Shown here: piece by piece, positions 1-7,664 of the stretch
Layout of the letters: the number at the start of each line of letters is the position of its first letter
Numbering within the stretch: position 1 is the first letter of the stretch
Origin: JAXHTH01 sp034211115
GTDB taxonomy: Bacteria; Planctomycetota; Phycisphaerae; Phycisphaerales; SM1A02
Direction: 5' to 3'
Assembly (NCBI GenBank): GCA_034211115.1
Contig: JAXHTH010000311.1
Span: 1 to 16,413, forward strand
Length of the DNA stretch: 16,413 nucleotides
Notes under the pieces: generated by a model
What the model was told of the DNA's origin: nothing
Database searches by the model: none
The model's input: the letters and a program-made list of their open reading frames with translations, nothing else
Translations under genes and position numbers: made by a program

Positions 1-1363
1 GCTCGGGGTGTTTGTCACTGTAAGGCCCGCCCAGTGTCCACCGGGCGACGGCGGGCACGAGGAACAGCGACGTGTACGCGTACCCCTGATCGTCAAACTG
101 CGTGTGCAGCGGACCGAGGCCGACCTCGATCTGCGCCTCGACCACCGCGTCGAAGTCGAGGATCGGCACGCCGTAGGAATCATGCGTCCAGTTCTGCTCC
201 TCGATCGCCTGCTGAATGCGCTGGAAGCTGTAGACGGTCACGTGGGGATCGAGCTTGCCGGAGATGACGAGGTATTCCCCGCCGGGCGTGACGTCGACGC
301 CGTGCGGGCTCTTCGGCTCGGGCGTGAAGTAGAGAATCCCCTCGTCGATGCACGTCTGAAGCGGGATGACGGGGAAGCCCTTGACGGATTCCGCCCCGCC
401 GTTGTGATAGACCTGTTCCGCCTTGCGGTAATCGATGATGTGCAGGTAATCGTTGTCGCGCTGAGAGGCCCCGGCCTCGAAGAAGCTGCGCTCGCCGATC
501 TCCGCAGTGCCGGTGGCGAGTTCCGTGTTGAAGGAGTTGCCGAAGATCCAGCCGTCGCTGACGAGTTTGCCCGCATCGAACAGATCCTGCCAGTACGGTG
601 GCAGTTCGAGGGCGAACGACTTCTCCGGATCGATGCGCCCCTTCTTGCGGTCGAACTTCCACAGCGTGACGAGCCCGCGATAGCTGGCGTTGTACTCCTC
701 CAGCGGGGCGTACTCGCCCGCGAGCGGCGAGCCGTACTGACCGCCCTCGATGACGTATTCGGTGTTCGGCGTGACGAACGTGCCGCCGTGGTCGTTCAGC
801 GCGATCGGGTTGTTCACGATCTGCTTGGTCTCGAAATCGCGGAGATCGATGACGGCGACACGGGCGTTGGCCTTGTCGTTGATGAAGACGAACCGGCCGT
901 CGTAGTCGCCGTCCGTCTCGCTCAGGGCGGGGTGATGCGTGTCGGCCCAGCGGACGGCCCGGCCGTCTATGTCGCCCTGGCTGAGCACCTCCTCGCCGCT
1001 GCCGTAGCCCCAGCCCTGCCAGGGCTCGGGGGTGAAGACACCGATGACCTTCAGCAGGCGCATGGAGGGCATGCCGATGACGAGCACCTGCCCGCTGTGG
1101 CCGCCGGAGGCGAGCATGATGTATTCGTCGTGCCGGCCGGAGGGGGTGTAGGTCTTCAAGGCTGCAAGGACGTCGTCAGGGGTGAGGTTGCGGGCGTCGA
1201 TGATGCGGCCGGATTCGCCGCCTATCCCTCCGCTTCCGGCGGACTGCGCCCCACCCGGGGCGCCGGCCTGAGGCGTGGTCGCGGCGTCATCCCCGCCCCC
1301 GCCGCAACCGGCCGCGACGAGGGGCAAGGCGAGGGAGCATGTCGCTAAGACTCTTGTCAACAT
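1..1363 (-). CDS. nosZ: Nitrous oxide reductase, clade II (Sec-type), N-terminal 454 residues; gene continues past the left edge
   Basis: Reduces N2O to N2, the last step of denitrification, outside the cytoplasmic membrane. The reading frame starts at ATG 1363-1361 and stays open to base 2. The family core motif DTHHPALSETDGDYDGR is at residues 141-157, followed by FINDKANARVAVI. Five of the seven histidines expected to bind the CuZ cluster are visible: H143 and H144 (DxHHP), H192 (NDHGG), H354 (SPHG) and H420 (GPLHT). The last two, and the CuA cupredoxin domain, lie beyond the edge; full-length proteins have about 630-660 residues. There is no twin-arginine signal. The N-terminus is a short hydrophobic stretch ending AAGC (Cys20) and then a Gly/Ala/Ser-rich linker, which suggests a lipoprotein. 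GGAG lies 11 bases before the ATG. The gene is divergent from an NsrR-like regulator. Family assignment is firm; the lipoprotein call is inference. Confidence 0.95.
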   Translation of the reverse strand, partial: MLTRVLATCSLALPLVAAGCGGGGDDAATTPQAGAPGGAQSAGSGGIGGESGRIIDARNLTPDDVLAALKTYTPSGRHDEYIMLASGGHSGQVLVIGMPSMRLLKVIGVFTPEPWQGWGYGSGEEVLSQGDIDGRAVRWADTHHPALSETDGDYDGRFVFINDKANARVAVIDLRDFETKQIVNNPIALNDHGGTFVTPNTEYVIEGGQYGSPLAGEYAPLEEYNASYRGLVTLWKFDRKKGRIDPEKSFALELPPYWQDLFDAGKLVSDGWIFGNSFNTELATGTAEIGERSFFEAGASQRDNDYLHIIDYRKAEQVYHNGGAESVKGFPVIPLQTCIDEGILYFTPEPKSPHGVDVTPGGEYLVISGKLDPHVTVYSFQRIQQAIEEQNWTHDSYGVPILDFDAVVEAQIEVGLGPLHTQFDDQGYAYTSLFLVPAVARWTLGGPYSDKHPE

Positions 1364-1462
1364 GGTTTTATGGTCTCCAGTAGGCGGTCCAGAGGCCCGC
1401 GACGCGGTACCGGTCCGGCCACAGGCGGCCCGACGATACCGGGCGGCGCGGCGCTAATCAAG

Positions 1463-1480
1463 AAATAATTACTACTATTT
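1463..1480. promoter_or_regulatory. Imperfect palindrome in the nosZ/Rrf2 intergenic region, candidate operator
   Basis: AAATAATTACTACTATTT has complementary outer arms (AAATA/TATTT plus one further pair) around an unpaired centre. It sits in the only strongly AT-rich patch (about 1455-1490) of a GC-rich intergenic region between nosZ and the Rrf2-type regulator. AT-rich palindromes with A-runs outside and T-runs inside are typical of NsrR-type sites, but it does not match a specific published consensus that I can confirm. Confidence 0.3.
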
Positions 1481-1491
1481 CACTTTTTATC

Positions 1492-1520
1492 TGGAAACGG
1501 ATCGCTGGCTTTCCTATATT
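1492..1520 (+). promoter_or_regulatory. Possible sigma70-type promoter for the Rrf2 regulator gene
   Basis: TGGAAA (1492-1497) and TATATT (1515-1520) are separated by 17 bases, about 125 bases upstream of the regulator start. The -10 element is good; the -35 matches TTGACA only partly. It lies next to the AT-rich palindrome, which would allow repression at this site. Confidence 0.3.
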
Positions 1521-1645
1521 CGACTCCGCAGTCCGGTCTCGCTGAGGCACAAGCCTCCGGCGGGCCGCGGATCAGTGGCGTGCAGAGGAGCCGCATTCCT
1601 CGCCACGTGAGGCGATCGGCGGACACTCCTCATCAGGTGACCGCG

Positions 1646-2137
1646 ATGTACGGCAAGCAGACACGATGCGCGATTGGGGCCATGAGCCGGCTCGCCGAGG
1701 TCTACGACGGCGGAACGACGTTGCTGTCGGCCGCGGACATCGCCGCTTCGCGGGGCGTCCCGAGGCCGCGGGTCGCGAAGGTGTTGGCGGTCCTCTCTCA
1801 GGCCGGACTTGTTGTCGGCGCACCGGGGCCGGGGGGCGGGTTCACGCTCGCCGACGATCCGGCCAACATCACGCTTCGAGACGTGTTCGTTCTCTTCGAG
1901 CGCAATGAGGACGCCCTCCCCTGCCCGTTCGGCGACGGCGTCTGCGGGACCAACGGTCCGTGCCCGCTGCATGATGACCTCACTTCCGTACGCGAGGCGC
2001 TCGCGCGGCTGCTCGACCGGACGACGTTCGCCCGGTTCCAGACGGCGCATCAGGAACGCCACGCCGACGTGCTCTCCGAGAGCCCGGCCAAAGATTCTGC
2101 AGACAACAGGAACACCGGACAACACGCACATGAGTGA
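1646..2137 (+). CDS. Rrf2-family Fe-S transcriptional regulator, NsrR-like
   Basis: A 163-residue DNA-binding regulator. Residues 1-70 form the Rrf2 winged helix (start MYGKQTRCAIGAMSRLAE, recognition helix around VPRPRVAKVLAVLSQAGLV, wing GAPGPGGGF). Three cysteines, C93, C100 and C106, in CPFGDGVCGTNGPCPLHD are in the position of the Fe-S ligands of this family. In NsrR that cluster senses nitric oxide; RirA and IscR use similar sites for iron or cluster status. The frame is open upstream to 1580, but I chose ATG 1646 because AGGTGA lies five bases before it and family homology starts there. It is divergent from nosZ, and its stop overlaps the start of the DUF438-hemerythrin gene (ATGAGTGA), so the two are probably translationally coupled. 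An NO-responsive role is inferred from this context; the ligand cannot be read from sequence. Confidence 0.88.
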   Translation: MYGKQTRCAIGAMSRLAEVYDGGTTLLSAADIAASRGVPRPRVAKVLAVLSQAGLVVGAPGPGGGFTLADDPANITLRDVFVLFERNEDALPCPFGDGVCGTNGPCPLHDDLTSVREALARLLDRTTFARFQTAHQERHADVLSESPAKDSADNRNTGQHAHE

Positions 2138-3428
2138 GCTGATCGACAATCGAGCCCATCGTATCCGCACGCTGAAGGAAGTCATCAGACACCTTCACGC
2201 GGGCGAAGCGCCCGACGCCGTGCGGGGGCGGCTCCGGGACCTTGTCCGTGAGTGCGACGCAGCGGAGATCGCCGCCATGGAGCAGGAGTTGATCGACGAG
2301 GGCGTGCCGGTGCAGGAGATCATGGGCATGTGCGATCTGCACGCGCAGGTCGTGCGTGAGATCCTCGTCGAGCGCCAGGCATCTTCCATCCCGGCCGGGC
2401 ATCCCGTCGACACGTTCCGGCGCGAGAACACGGCGTTGCGCGACACGATTGCGTCTCTGCGCGAGTCGATTCACGCGGCCCTCTCCGACGGAGCCGACGG
2501 CAAGGCGGATTCCCCTGCCCTTGATCGATGCCGACAGCACTTCAACGACCTGATGGATGTGGACAAGCACTACCAGCGCAAAGAGCACCTGCTGTTCTCG
2601 TGCCTGGAGCGCCACGGCATCACGGGACCGTCGAAGGTCATGTGGGGCAAGGATGACGAGGCCCGCGCCCTGCTGAAACAACTCGACGATGCGCTCACCT
2701 CGAACGGCGACAAGGAGGGCGCAGCGACTTCCCTTCCGGGGGCCGTAGAGCGGGCGCTGGCCGCGGTCGAGGAGATGATCTTCAAGGAGGAGAACATCCT
2801 CCTGCCCATGTCGTTGCAGACACTGACCGAAACCGAGTGGGGCGAGATCTGGGCGCAGTCGCCGCAGTTCGGATGGTGCCTCATTGAGCCCGCCGCCGGG
2901 TATCGCCCGCCGGCCGCGGACGGAACGCAAGTCGCCGAGCCGATCGCGGCGGAGGCGGAGCGCTCGGGCATCGCGCTGGAGATCGTCCCCCCCGCCGAGA
3001 GTGCCGCGCGCCCCCCGCGCGGATCGCTCATCTTCCCGACCGGTTCGCTCACGCTGGATCAGCTCAAGGCGATCTTCACCACGCTGCCCGTCGACATCAC
3101 CTTCGTGGATGCCGACGATCGCGTGCGTTTCTTCAGCGAGGGGCCGAATCGCATCTTCGTGCGGCCGAAGACGGTGATCGGTCGGAAGGTGCAGCATTGT
3201 CATCCGCCGTCCAGCGTGGATGTGGTCGAGCGGATTCTCGACGATTTCCGCTCCGGCCGGCAGGACGTGGCCGAGTTCTGGATCGAGTTCCAGGGCCGGT
3301 TCGTGCACATCCGCTACTTCGCCCTGCGCGACGAGGCCGCAACATACCTGGGCACGCTCGAGGTGACGCAGGATCTGACGGCGTTGCGGAAGCTGACCGG
3401 CGAGCGGCGGCTGCTCGCGTACAGCTGA
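2130..3428 (+). CDS. DUF438 - hemerythrin (HHE) - PAS domain protein, probable NO/O2 sensing or iron-centre repair protein
   Basis: A 432-residue soluble protein with three parts. Residues 10-83 are a DUF438 domain (LKEVIRHLHAGEAPDAVRGR ... EQELIDEGVP ... MCDLHAQVV). Residues 90-250 are a hemerythrin-like four-helix domain with candidate di-iron ligands H91, H137, H147, H153, H162 and the acidic residues in MIFKEEN; the MWGKDDE and FGWCLI signatures of this subfamily are present. Residues 300-430 are a PAS domain (LPVDITFVDADDRVRFFSEG, CHPPSSVDVVERIL, HIRYFALRDE, GTLEVTQDL). No output domain is attached. The start ATG overlaps the Rrf2 stop by eight bases, so it is a partner of that regulator. 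Hemerythrin proteins bind O2 or NO at a di-iron site, and relatives such as RIC/YtfE repair nitrosated Fe-S clusters. Sensing or repair is inferred from domains and neighbours. Confidence 0.85.
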   Translation: MSELIDNRAHRIRTLKEVIRHLHAGEAPDAVRGRLRDLVRECDAAEIAAMEQELIDEGVPVQEIMGMCDLHAQVVREILVERQASSIPAGHPVDTFRRENTALRDTIASLRESIHAALSDGADGKADSPALDRCRQHFNDLMDVDKHYQRKEHLLFSCLERHGITGPSKVMWGKDDEARALLKQLDDALTSNGDKEGAATSLPGAVERALAAVEEMIFKEENILLPMSLQTLTETEWGEIWAQSPQFGWCLIEPAAGYRPPAADGTQVAEPIAAEAERSGIALEIVPPAESAARPPRGSLIFPTGSLTLDQLKAIFTTLPVDITFVDADDRVRFFSEGPNRIFVRPKTVIGRKVQHCHPPSSVDVVERILDDFRSGRQDVAEFWIEFQGRFVHIRYFALRDEAATYLGTLEVTQDLTALRKLTGERRLLAYS

Positions 3429-3448
3429 ACGAACCGCGACTCAGGGCG

Positions 3449-3468
3449 TCCCGCTCGGCGGCGCGGGA
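3449..3468. terminator. Short hairpin between convergent genes, weak terminator candidate
   Basis: TCCCGC (3449-3454) and GCGGGA (3463-3468) pair perfectly around an 8-base loop, in the 44-bp gap between the convergent stops at 3428 and 3473. There is no T-run on either side, so intrinsic termination is doubtful. Confidence 0.25.
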
Positions 3469-3472
3469 AGCG

Positions 3473-6400
3473 CTACCCCCAGTTGCCGAGGAGGGCCAGG
3501 AGGTCGGCCGTGTCGACGAAGCCGTCGCCGTTGATATCCTCTGGGCAATCCTCGCACGCGCCCCACGCGGCGAGCAGGAGCAGCAGGTCGGCGGTGTTCA
3601 CCTGCCCGTCGCCGTCGATGTCGCCCTCGAGCGGCGGCGTGATGAGCGTCAGCACAAGCGAGGTATCGTTGTAGGCAACCTCCCATTCGCCGCCGGTAAT
3701 CTCGGCGAAGGAGCCGCTGATGGTCCCGTTCGTAACGGTCATGATCGTGAACTGCTCACCGCCTTCCGGCTCATACCCGGACAGCAGCGCGAGTTGCAGA
3801 GTGCCGTCGAGGGTGACATCGCCTTCAACGACGAACTGATCGTGCTCGAAGACGGGCGTCGGCCCGCCGATCTCGAGATCGAGGATGGAACTCTCGAAGC
3901 AGATCAGATCGCCCGTGAGCTTGAACGGTCCGCTGGCGTCAGATCCGCCGGGGACGAGGAGCTCGTAGTTGTTGAGTCGCGTACAGGTGAGACCGCCGAG
4001 GAAGTCACCCCCCTGAAGCGGAATAACAAGGCCATGCTCGATCGTGTCCGTAATGGAGAACGGCTCGGGTTCGCCGTTGTCGGCCTCGCCTTCGACCTGG
4101 ACGTCGCCGCCGCCAATCTGAGTCAGCCCCTCGCCGTCCTCGCTGGAGTTGGTCAGATCCCCGTCGATGAAGATGGTGAAGCCGGTCCCGACAAAGACGG
4201 TTCCGCCGTCGTTGTCGAGATCCCCGTTGACGATGAGATCACCGCCCTCCGCGGCGGCCGTAGCGTCGCCGGAGACCGTGAGTGAACCCAATGTCTCATA
4301 GAAGTCGCCGCAGATGTGGAAGCCCGCCGCACCGGAAATGGCCTGAAGATCCACGTTCGCCAGCGAGAAGCCGTTACCGTGGAGCTCGGCATTGTGCAGG
4401 TCCGTTACGGGCTCCGGGAAGCGAAGTAATCCATCGCCGCAGGAGCGATACGTCCCCGAACCGCCAAGCACACCGTTCTCGAGACCATCAAGAGGGCCAT
4501 TGATGTTGAGGACACCGCTGAGCACGTCAACCTCGGCCGATATGCTGCTACTGCGCAATCGACCGGTGATATCCGACGTTGACGATCCGGTCTTGATCAA
4601 GCTCCCCTTGACTTGGAACCATGTGAACTGCGAATCATCAACAAGGATGTCACCATCGATCAGATAGTATTCCCCGCCAAAGTGAACGCGGGCAATCGCC
4701 TGAGAAGCGAGCTCAAGCGTCCCATTCTCATGGTACGTAGCTTCGCTCCCATCAACGGTTCCTTCGAGTAGCTTCGTCGCGTTGGTCGTCAGACGAAGCT
4801 CGCTCTCAACGAGGCCTGAGATCAGCCCCGAGACTGTCCCGCTTCGCCACTCCATGAAACCACCATTGACGAACGTCGCATGACTCGATCCGCCGTCGAT
4901 CACGAACGCGCCCTGAAACTCGTTATCCGCGGAGCCGAGCCGATTCGTTACATCCGCCGCTGTCGGCTCTCCATCGATTCGCCCCCCGCCTGCAAGAATC
5001 ACCTCACCCCGTCCGTCGAGCATCAGATCTCCGTCGTCGAGTGTCATCGCGCCGCCAGTCAATCGAATCGTGCCCGCCGATCCGGGGCGAAACGCGCTGT
5101 CACCTTCAATCGTCCCGCCGGCGTCGAGCCTGACTTCCGAGGTGGCGACGCTGAGGACCGCGCCTTCCCTCTGCACGAGCGGCACCTCGATCGTCGAGGT
5201 GGAGCTCTCTTCGCTGTCGGGCTTCTCGATGGTTGCGAAGTTGACCAGTTGCCCGCCGTTGGCGCCGGAGATGTTCCCCGAGAGCAGCATCCACTCGCCC
5301 GCTCCGGCATTGAGGGCCTGGCTCCCATCGACGAAGAGGCTCTTCGTCTGCATGAGCGTGCCGAAGTTCACGAGGTCGGTCATCCCGTCGCCCCGGAGCG
5401 TGGATGTGTTGCTGATCTCGATCGTGAGCGTCGAGCCGGCGACATTCTGGAACGAGCCGAGGGCGTCGATGATCCCGCCGCGCCAGCGGAAATCCGCTCC
5501 GCTGAAGACCGTGCCATCGGTCTGGAGCGCGGCGTTGTCGGGCAGGATGCACTCAAGATTGCCGCTGAGGGCCAGATTGCCCCCGGCATCGACGATCGTC
5601 GAATCGCCCTGAAACCCCAGCGTCCCCTCGCCTTCAGCGCTGACGTTGCCGCCGATGTGCACGCCGTCCGGATCGCCCCCGTTGTCGAAGCCCTTGAGAA
5701 TCAGCGTCGCGCCCTCGTCGATCTGATACATGCCTCCCGTGTGCAATCCGCCGCTGTTGATCGACAAGGCTCCGCTCTGCACGTGGATCATGCCTCCGGA
5801 CTGATCGAGGAAGACATTGACGTGTCCGGTGCCGTCATCGTTGTGGAGCACCGTCGCCTGATTCGTGAAGGTCCCGGTGTTGGCGCCGATCTTCCCGAGT
5901 GAACCGCTGATGTTCCAGGTGCCGTGGTTCATGATCGTCGCGTCGCGCAGGCCGAGCGTGGCGAGATGATTGACGGTCGCCTCATTGACGAGTTCGGTTC
6001 CTTCGAGGAGATTGATGCTGGGATCGGAAACGACGGAGAGCGAGCCGTTCTCGATGGTGAAGCCGCCCGCGCCGAGGAAGGTCCCGCCCTGCATGGTGTT
6101 GTCGCCGGAGAGGGTGACGGGGCCCTCCGCGCTGAGTTCGACCGAGAAGGTCGCGCCGCCCCCGACGGTCGTGTTGAAGAGCGTCGCCGATTCGACGATG
6201 CGCAGATCATTGGGCAGGATGAGCGTCCCGCCCTGCATGATCAGAATCCCGACCTCCTTGGCTCCGACACGCGACTCGACAGTGAACCCGCCCCCGATGA
6301 TCGCGGTGTCCGACGGGCCCGGACAGCCGCTGGGCGACCAGTTGTCGGCGAAACACCCGGCGCCGTCGCACCGCCATATCCGTTCGTGGCCCGGGATCTC

Positions 6401-6529
6401 ATCGCACTCGGCGATCCAGTTGAACTCGGCCGGCGCACCATGTGCCGGCGCGATCGCGCCGACCGCGAGACATCCCAGAATCGCAAGACGAGAACGAATG
6501 TGGTGACACGCGAGTATGAGCCTCGGCAC
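3473..6529 (-). CDS. Secreted beta-helix-like repeat protein with C-terminal dockerin-like tag
   Basis: 1018 residues, GTG start at 6529-6527 with AAGGGA about six bases upstream; no other start fits before the signal peptide. Residues 1-31 form a Sec signal peptide (hydrophobic LAILGCLAVGAIAPAHG). The mature N-terminus has the planctomycete pattern NWSPSGCPGPSDTAIIGGG. Residues about 60-870 are Gly/Asn/Thr-rich, with irregular short strands such as GGTLILPNDL, GNLALSGNLE and GSLTVSGDAT, as in a right-handed beta-helix or autotransporter-like passenger. Residues 870-960 resemble the segment that closes such passengers (GGEQFTIMTVTNGTISGSFA). Residues about 967-1018 carry two calcium loops (DIDGDGQVNTADLL and DINGDGFVDTADLL), a type I dockerin-like pair. 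Expected to be exported and surface-bound; no enzymatic motif seen. It is convergent with the DUF438 gene. Adhesin or matrix function is a guess. Confidence 0.85.
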   Translation of the reverse strand: MPRLILACHHIRSRLAILGCLAVGAIAPAHGAPAEFNWIAECDEIPGHERIWRCDGAGCFADNWSPSGCPGPSDTAIIGGGFTVESRVGAKEVGILIMQGGTLILPNDLRIVESATLFNTTVGGGATFSVELSAEGPVTLSGDNTMQGGTFLGAGGFTIENGSLSVVSDPSINLLEGTELVNEATVNHLATLGLRDATIMNHGTWNISGSLGKIGANTGTFTNQATVLHNDDGTGHVNVFLDQSGGMIHVQSGALSINSGGLHTGGMYQIDEGATLILKGFDNGGDPDGVHIGGNVSAEGEGTLGFQGDSTIVDAGGNLALSGNLECILPDNAALQTDGTVFSGADFRWRGGIIDALGSFQNVAGSTLTIEISNTSTLRGDGMTDLVNFGTLMQTKSLFVDGSQALNAGAGEWMLLSGNISGANGGQLVNFATIEKPDSEESSTSTIEVPLVQREGAVLSVATSEVRLDAGGTIEGDSAFRPGSAGTIRLTGGAMTLDDGDLMLDGRGEVILAGGGRIDGEPTAADVTNRLGSADNEFQGAFVIDGGSSHATFVNGGFMEWRSGTVSGLISGLVESELRLTTNATKLLEGTVDGSEATYHENGTLELASQAIARVHFGGEYYLIDGDILVDDSQFTWFQVKGSLIKTGSSTSDITGRLRSSSISAEVDVLSGVLNINGPLDGLENGVLGGSGTYRSCGDGLLRFPEPVTDLHNAELHGNGFSLANVDLQAISGAAGFHICGDFYETLGSLTVSGDATAAAEGGDLIVNGDLDNDGGTVFVGTGFTIFIDGDLTNSSEDGEGLTQIGGGDVQVEGEADNGEPEPFSITDTIEHGLVIPLQGGDFLGGLTCTRLNNYELLVPGGSDASGPFKLTGDLICFESSILDLEIGGPTPVFEHDQFVVEGDVTLDGTLQLALLSGYEPEGGEQFTIMTVTNGTISGSFAEITGGEWEVAYNDTSLVLTLITPPLEGDIDGDGQVNTADLLLLLAAWGACEDCPEDINGDGFVDTADLLALLGNWG

Positions 6530-7664
6530 GAGTTTCCCTTCGCGTCAGCGGAGTTGGATTGCGCAGCACAACGAGCACCGTCGCGTCGAGACCGCCGTTC
6601 ACCAGCGCGATCAACCTGCGCAGCAACGCCAGACATCCCGATCATGATGACCGCCACCCGCGTGATACGGGGCGCTATGGCAAAAGCCGCGGTGTTCGAT
6701 CGGCGCGGCTGTGCTGCCGCAGCCTACTCACGTTCCCTCGCGACGCAAGGGGTTTCTTCAAATCAACGATGAACATCGGCAGGGCAGCGGTGCGCAACCC
6801 ACGCGTCGGAGCCGCCGGCGCCGCGGCAGTCTCGTTCTCGAGGATTCCGTTTCCGGGGAACGGTGGCCGTGCTCACCGCCGATCCGCTTCACATTCTCGG
6901 CGCGTGGGGCACACCGAAAGGCGATGCGAAAGACGATGGCGACACCGATACCGCCGACCTGTTCCAACTCCCGGGCAACCGGGGCCAATGCCCGAGAATA
7001 TAAGTGACGCATCGGCGGACGACCCTGTCAGTGCGATATCGCTGCTCCCGACACAGCGCCTTCTCCTGTTCACGCGTAGCACAGCGTAGGGAACGGCTCG
7101 CAATGGTCAGTCGCTTCACATCCGCGACTTCTCGCCGCAGCGCAGTCAGGAGGATATCCGGATCCTGTGCTCGCCCGCAGTCCATCGAGAAAATCTTATA
7201 TTCGTTCTGGACATCACGCGCCCCCGCAGTACAGTGCGCGCGGATCCGCCCGGAAGGCGAATGCCCTGATCTGTTGCAGTCGCCGCCAGCGCTCCCGGTA
7301 ACGCGACCCTGACGGTCGTTCACGTGCAATCGGAGAAGCGCCGCGACTTAATGTGCCGCGACGCGCCCTGACGTCTCGAGGCGACGTCGGTCGTCTGATG
7401 AAACTGTCGACGTTCCGGTCCGCCACGGACGGGGGCGCGTCCGGAAGGCGCAGCCGACCGATTCGGAAAGAGCAGGAAGATGATCAGTGCATCGGCCACC
7501 GCGGGGCGAGCACCCTCGACGACGCGGGAGGTGACGCAAGCTGTCGGTCGTCTATCCCGCAGGCAGTCCCGACATCGATCGATCACGGAGGCGCGAAACC
7601 GGAGGCACACGCGGTGCGTCCACGTGTGCCGTCTCATTCCGATCATCCCATGGAGGATCGCCCT
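6530..7664. other. 1.1-kb stretch without a convincing intact gene
   Basis: This lies between the divergent starts of the 1018- and 729-residue secreted proteins. Open frames here are short, overlap one another, are rich in Arg/Ser/Pro and lack codon-position bias, which is typical of chance frames in GC-rich DNA. The frame of the 729-residue gene is open back to 7353, but without coding character. The one recognisable element is the dockerin-gene relic at 6860-7003. The region must also hold the promoters of the two flanking genes; I could not assign them. Confidence 0.6.
6860..7003 (+). pseudogene. Decayed 3' end of a dockerin-tagged secreted protein gene
   Basis: Read from 6881 the frame gives DPLHILGAWGTPKGD, then DDGDTDTADLF, then a degraded end GNRGQCPRI and a TAA at 7001-7003. 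This aligns without a gap to the tag of the downstream 729-residue protein (ADLLHLLSAWGTPDGD, DGDGDTDTADLL, GAWGECP), and the bases match closely (for example gccgat-c-gcttcac and gataccgc-gac/gat-ct). The first calcium loop is destroyed (VAVLTAD in place of GDVDTAD), as are key Leu and Trp codons. The frame is closed by a stop at 6770-6772 and has no start. A stretch reading MNIGRAAVRNPRVGAAGAAA from 6769, in another frame, could be a leftover signal peptide, but this is weak. Confidence 0.75.

Noticed and set aside
8..1348. A 446-codon plus-strand open frame across the left end
   Set aside because: It is the antisense shadow of nosZ. The minus-strand frame carries unmistakable NosZ motifs, while the plus-strand product is a low-complexity Arg/Asp/Val/Ala-rich chain.
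1809..2129. N-terminal extension of the DUF438 protein frame
   Set aside because: The frame is open upstream, but this part overlaps the Rrf2 gene in another frame, reads Arg/Ser-rich, and the DUF438 homology starts just after ATG 2130.
1980..3308. A 442-codon minus-strand open frame
   Set aside because: It is antisense to the Rrf2 and DUF438-hemerythrin genes and has no recognisable domain; its amino acid make-up is that of a GC-rich shadow frame.
6889..7329. A 146-codon minus-strand frame with a fairly protein-like middle (for example ALRREVADVKRL)
   Set aside because: No recognisable domain, no clear Shine-Dalgarno sequence, little codon-position bias, and its end is antisense to the dockerin relic. 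I could not support it as a gene.
7353..7664. 104-codon upstream extension of the 729-residue secreted protein
   Set aside because: The signal peptide and a GGAGGA ribosome site place the start at 7665; the extension has no coding character.
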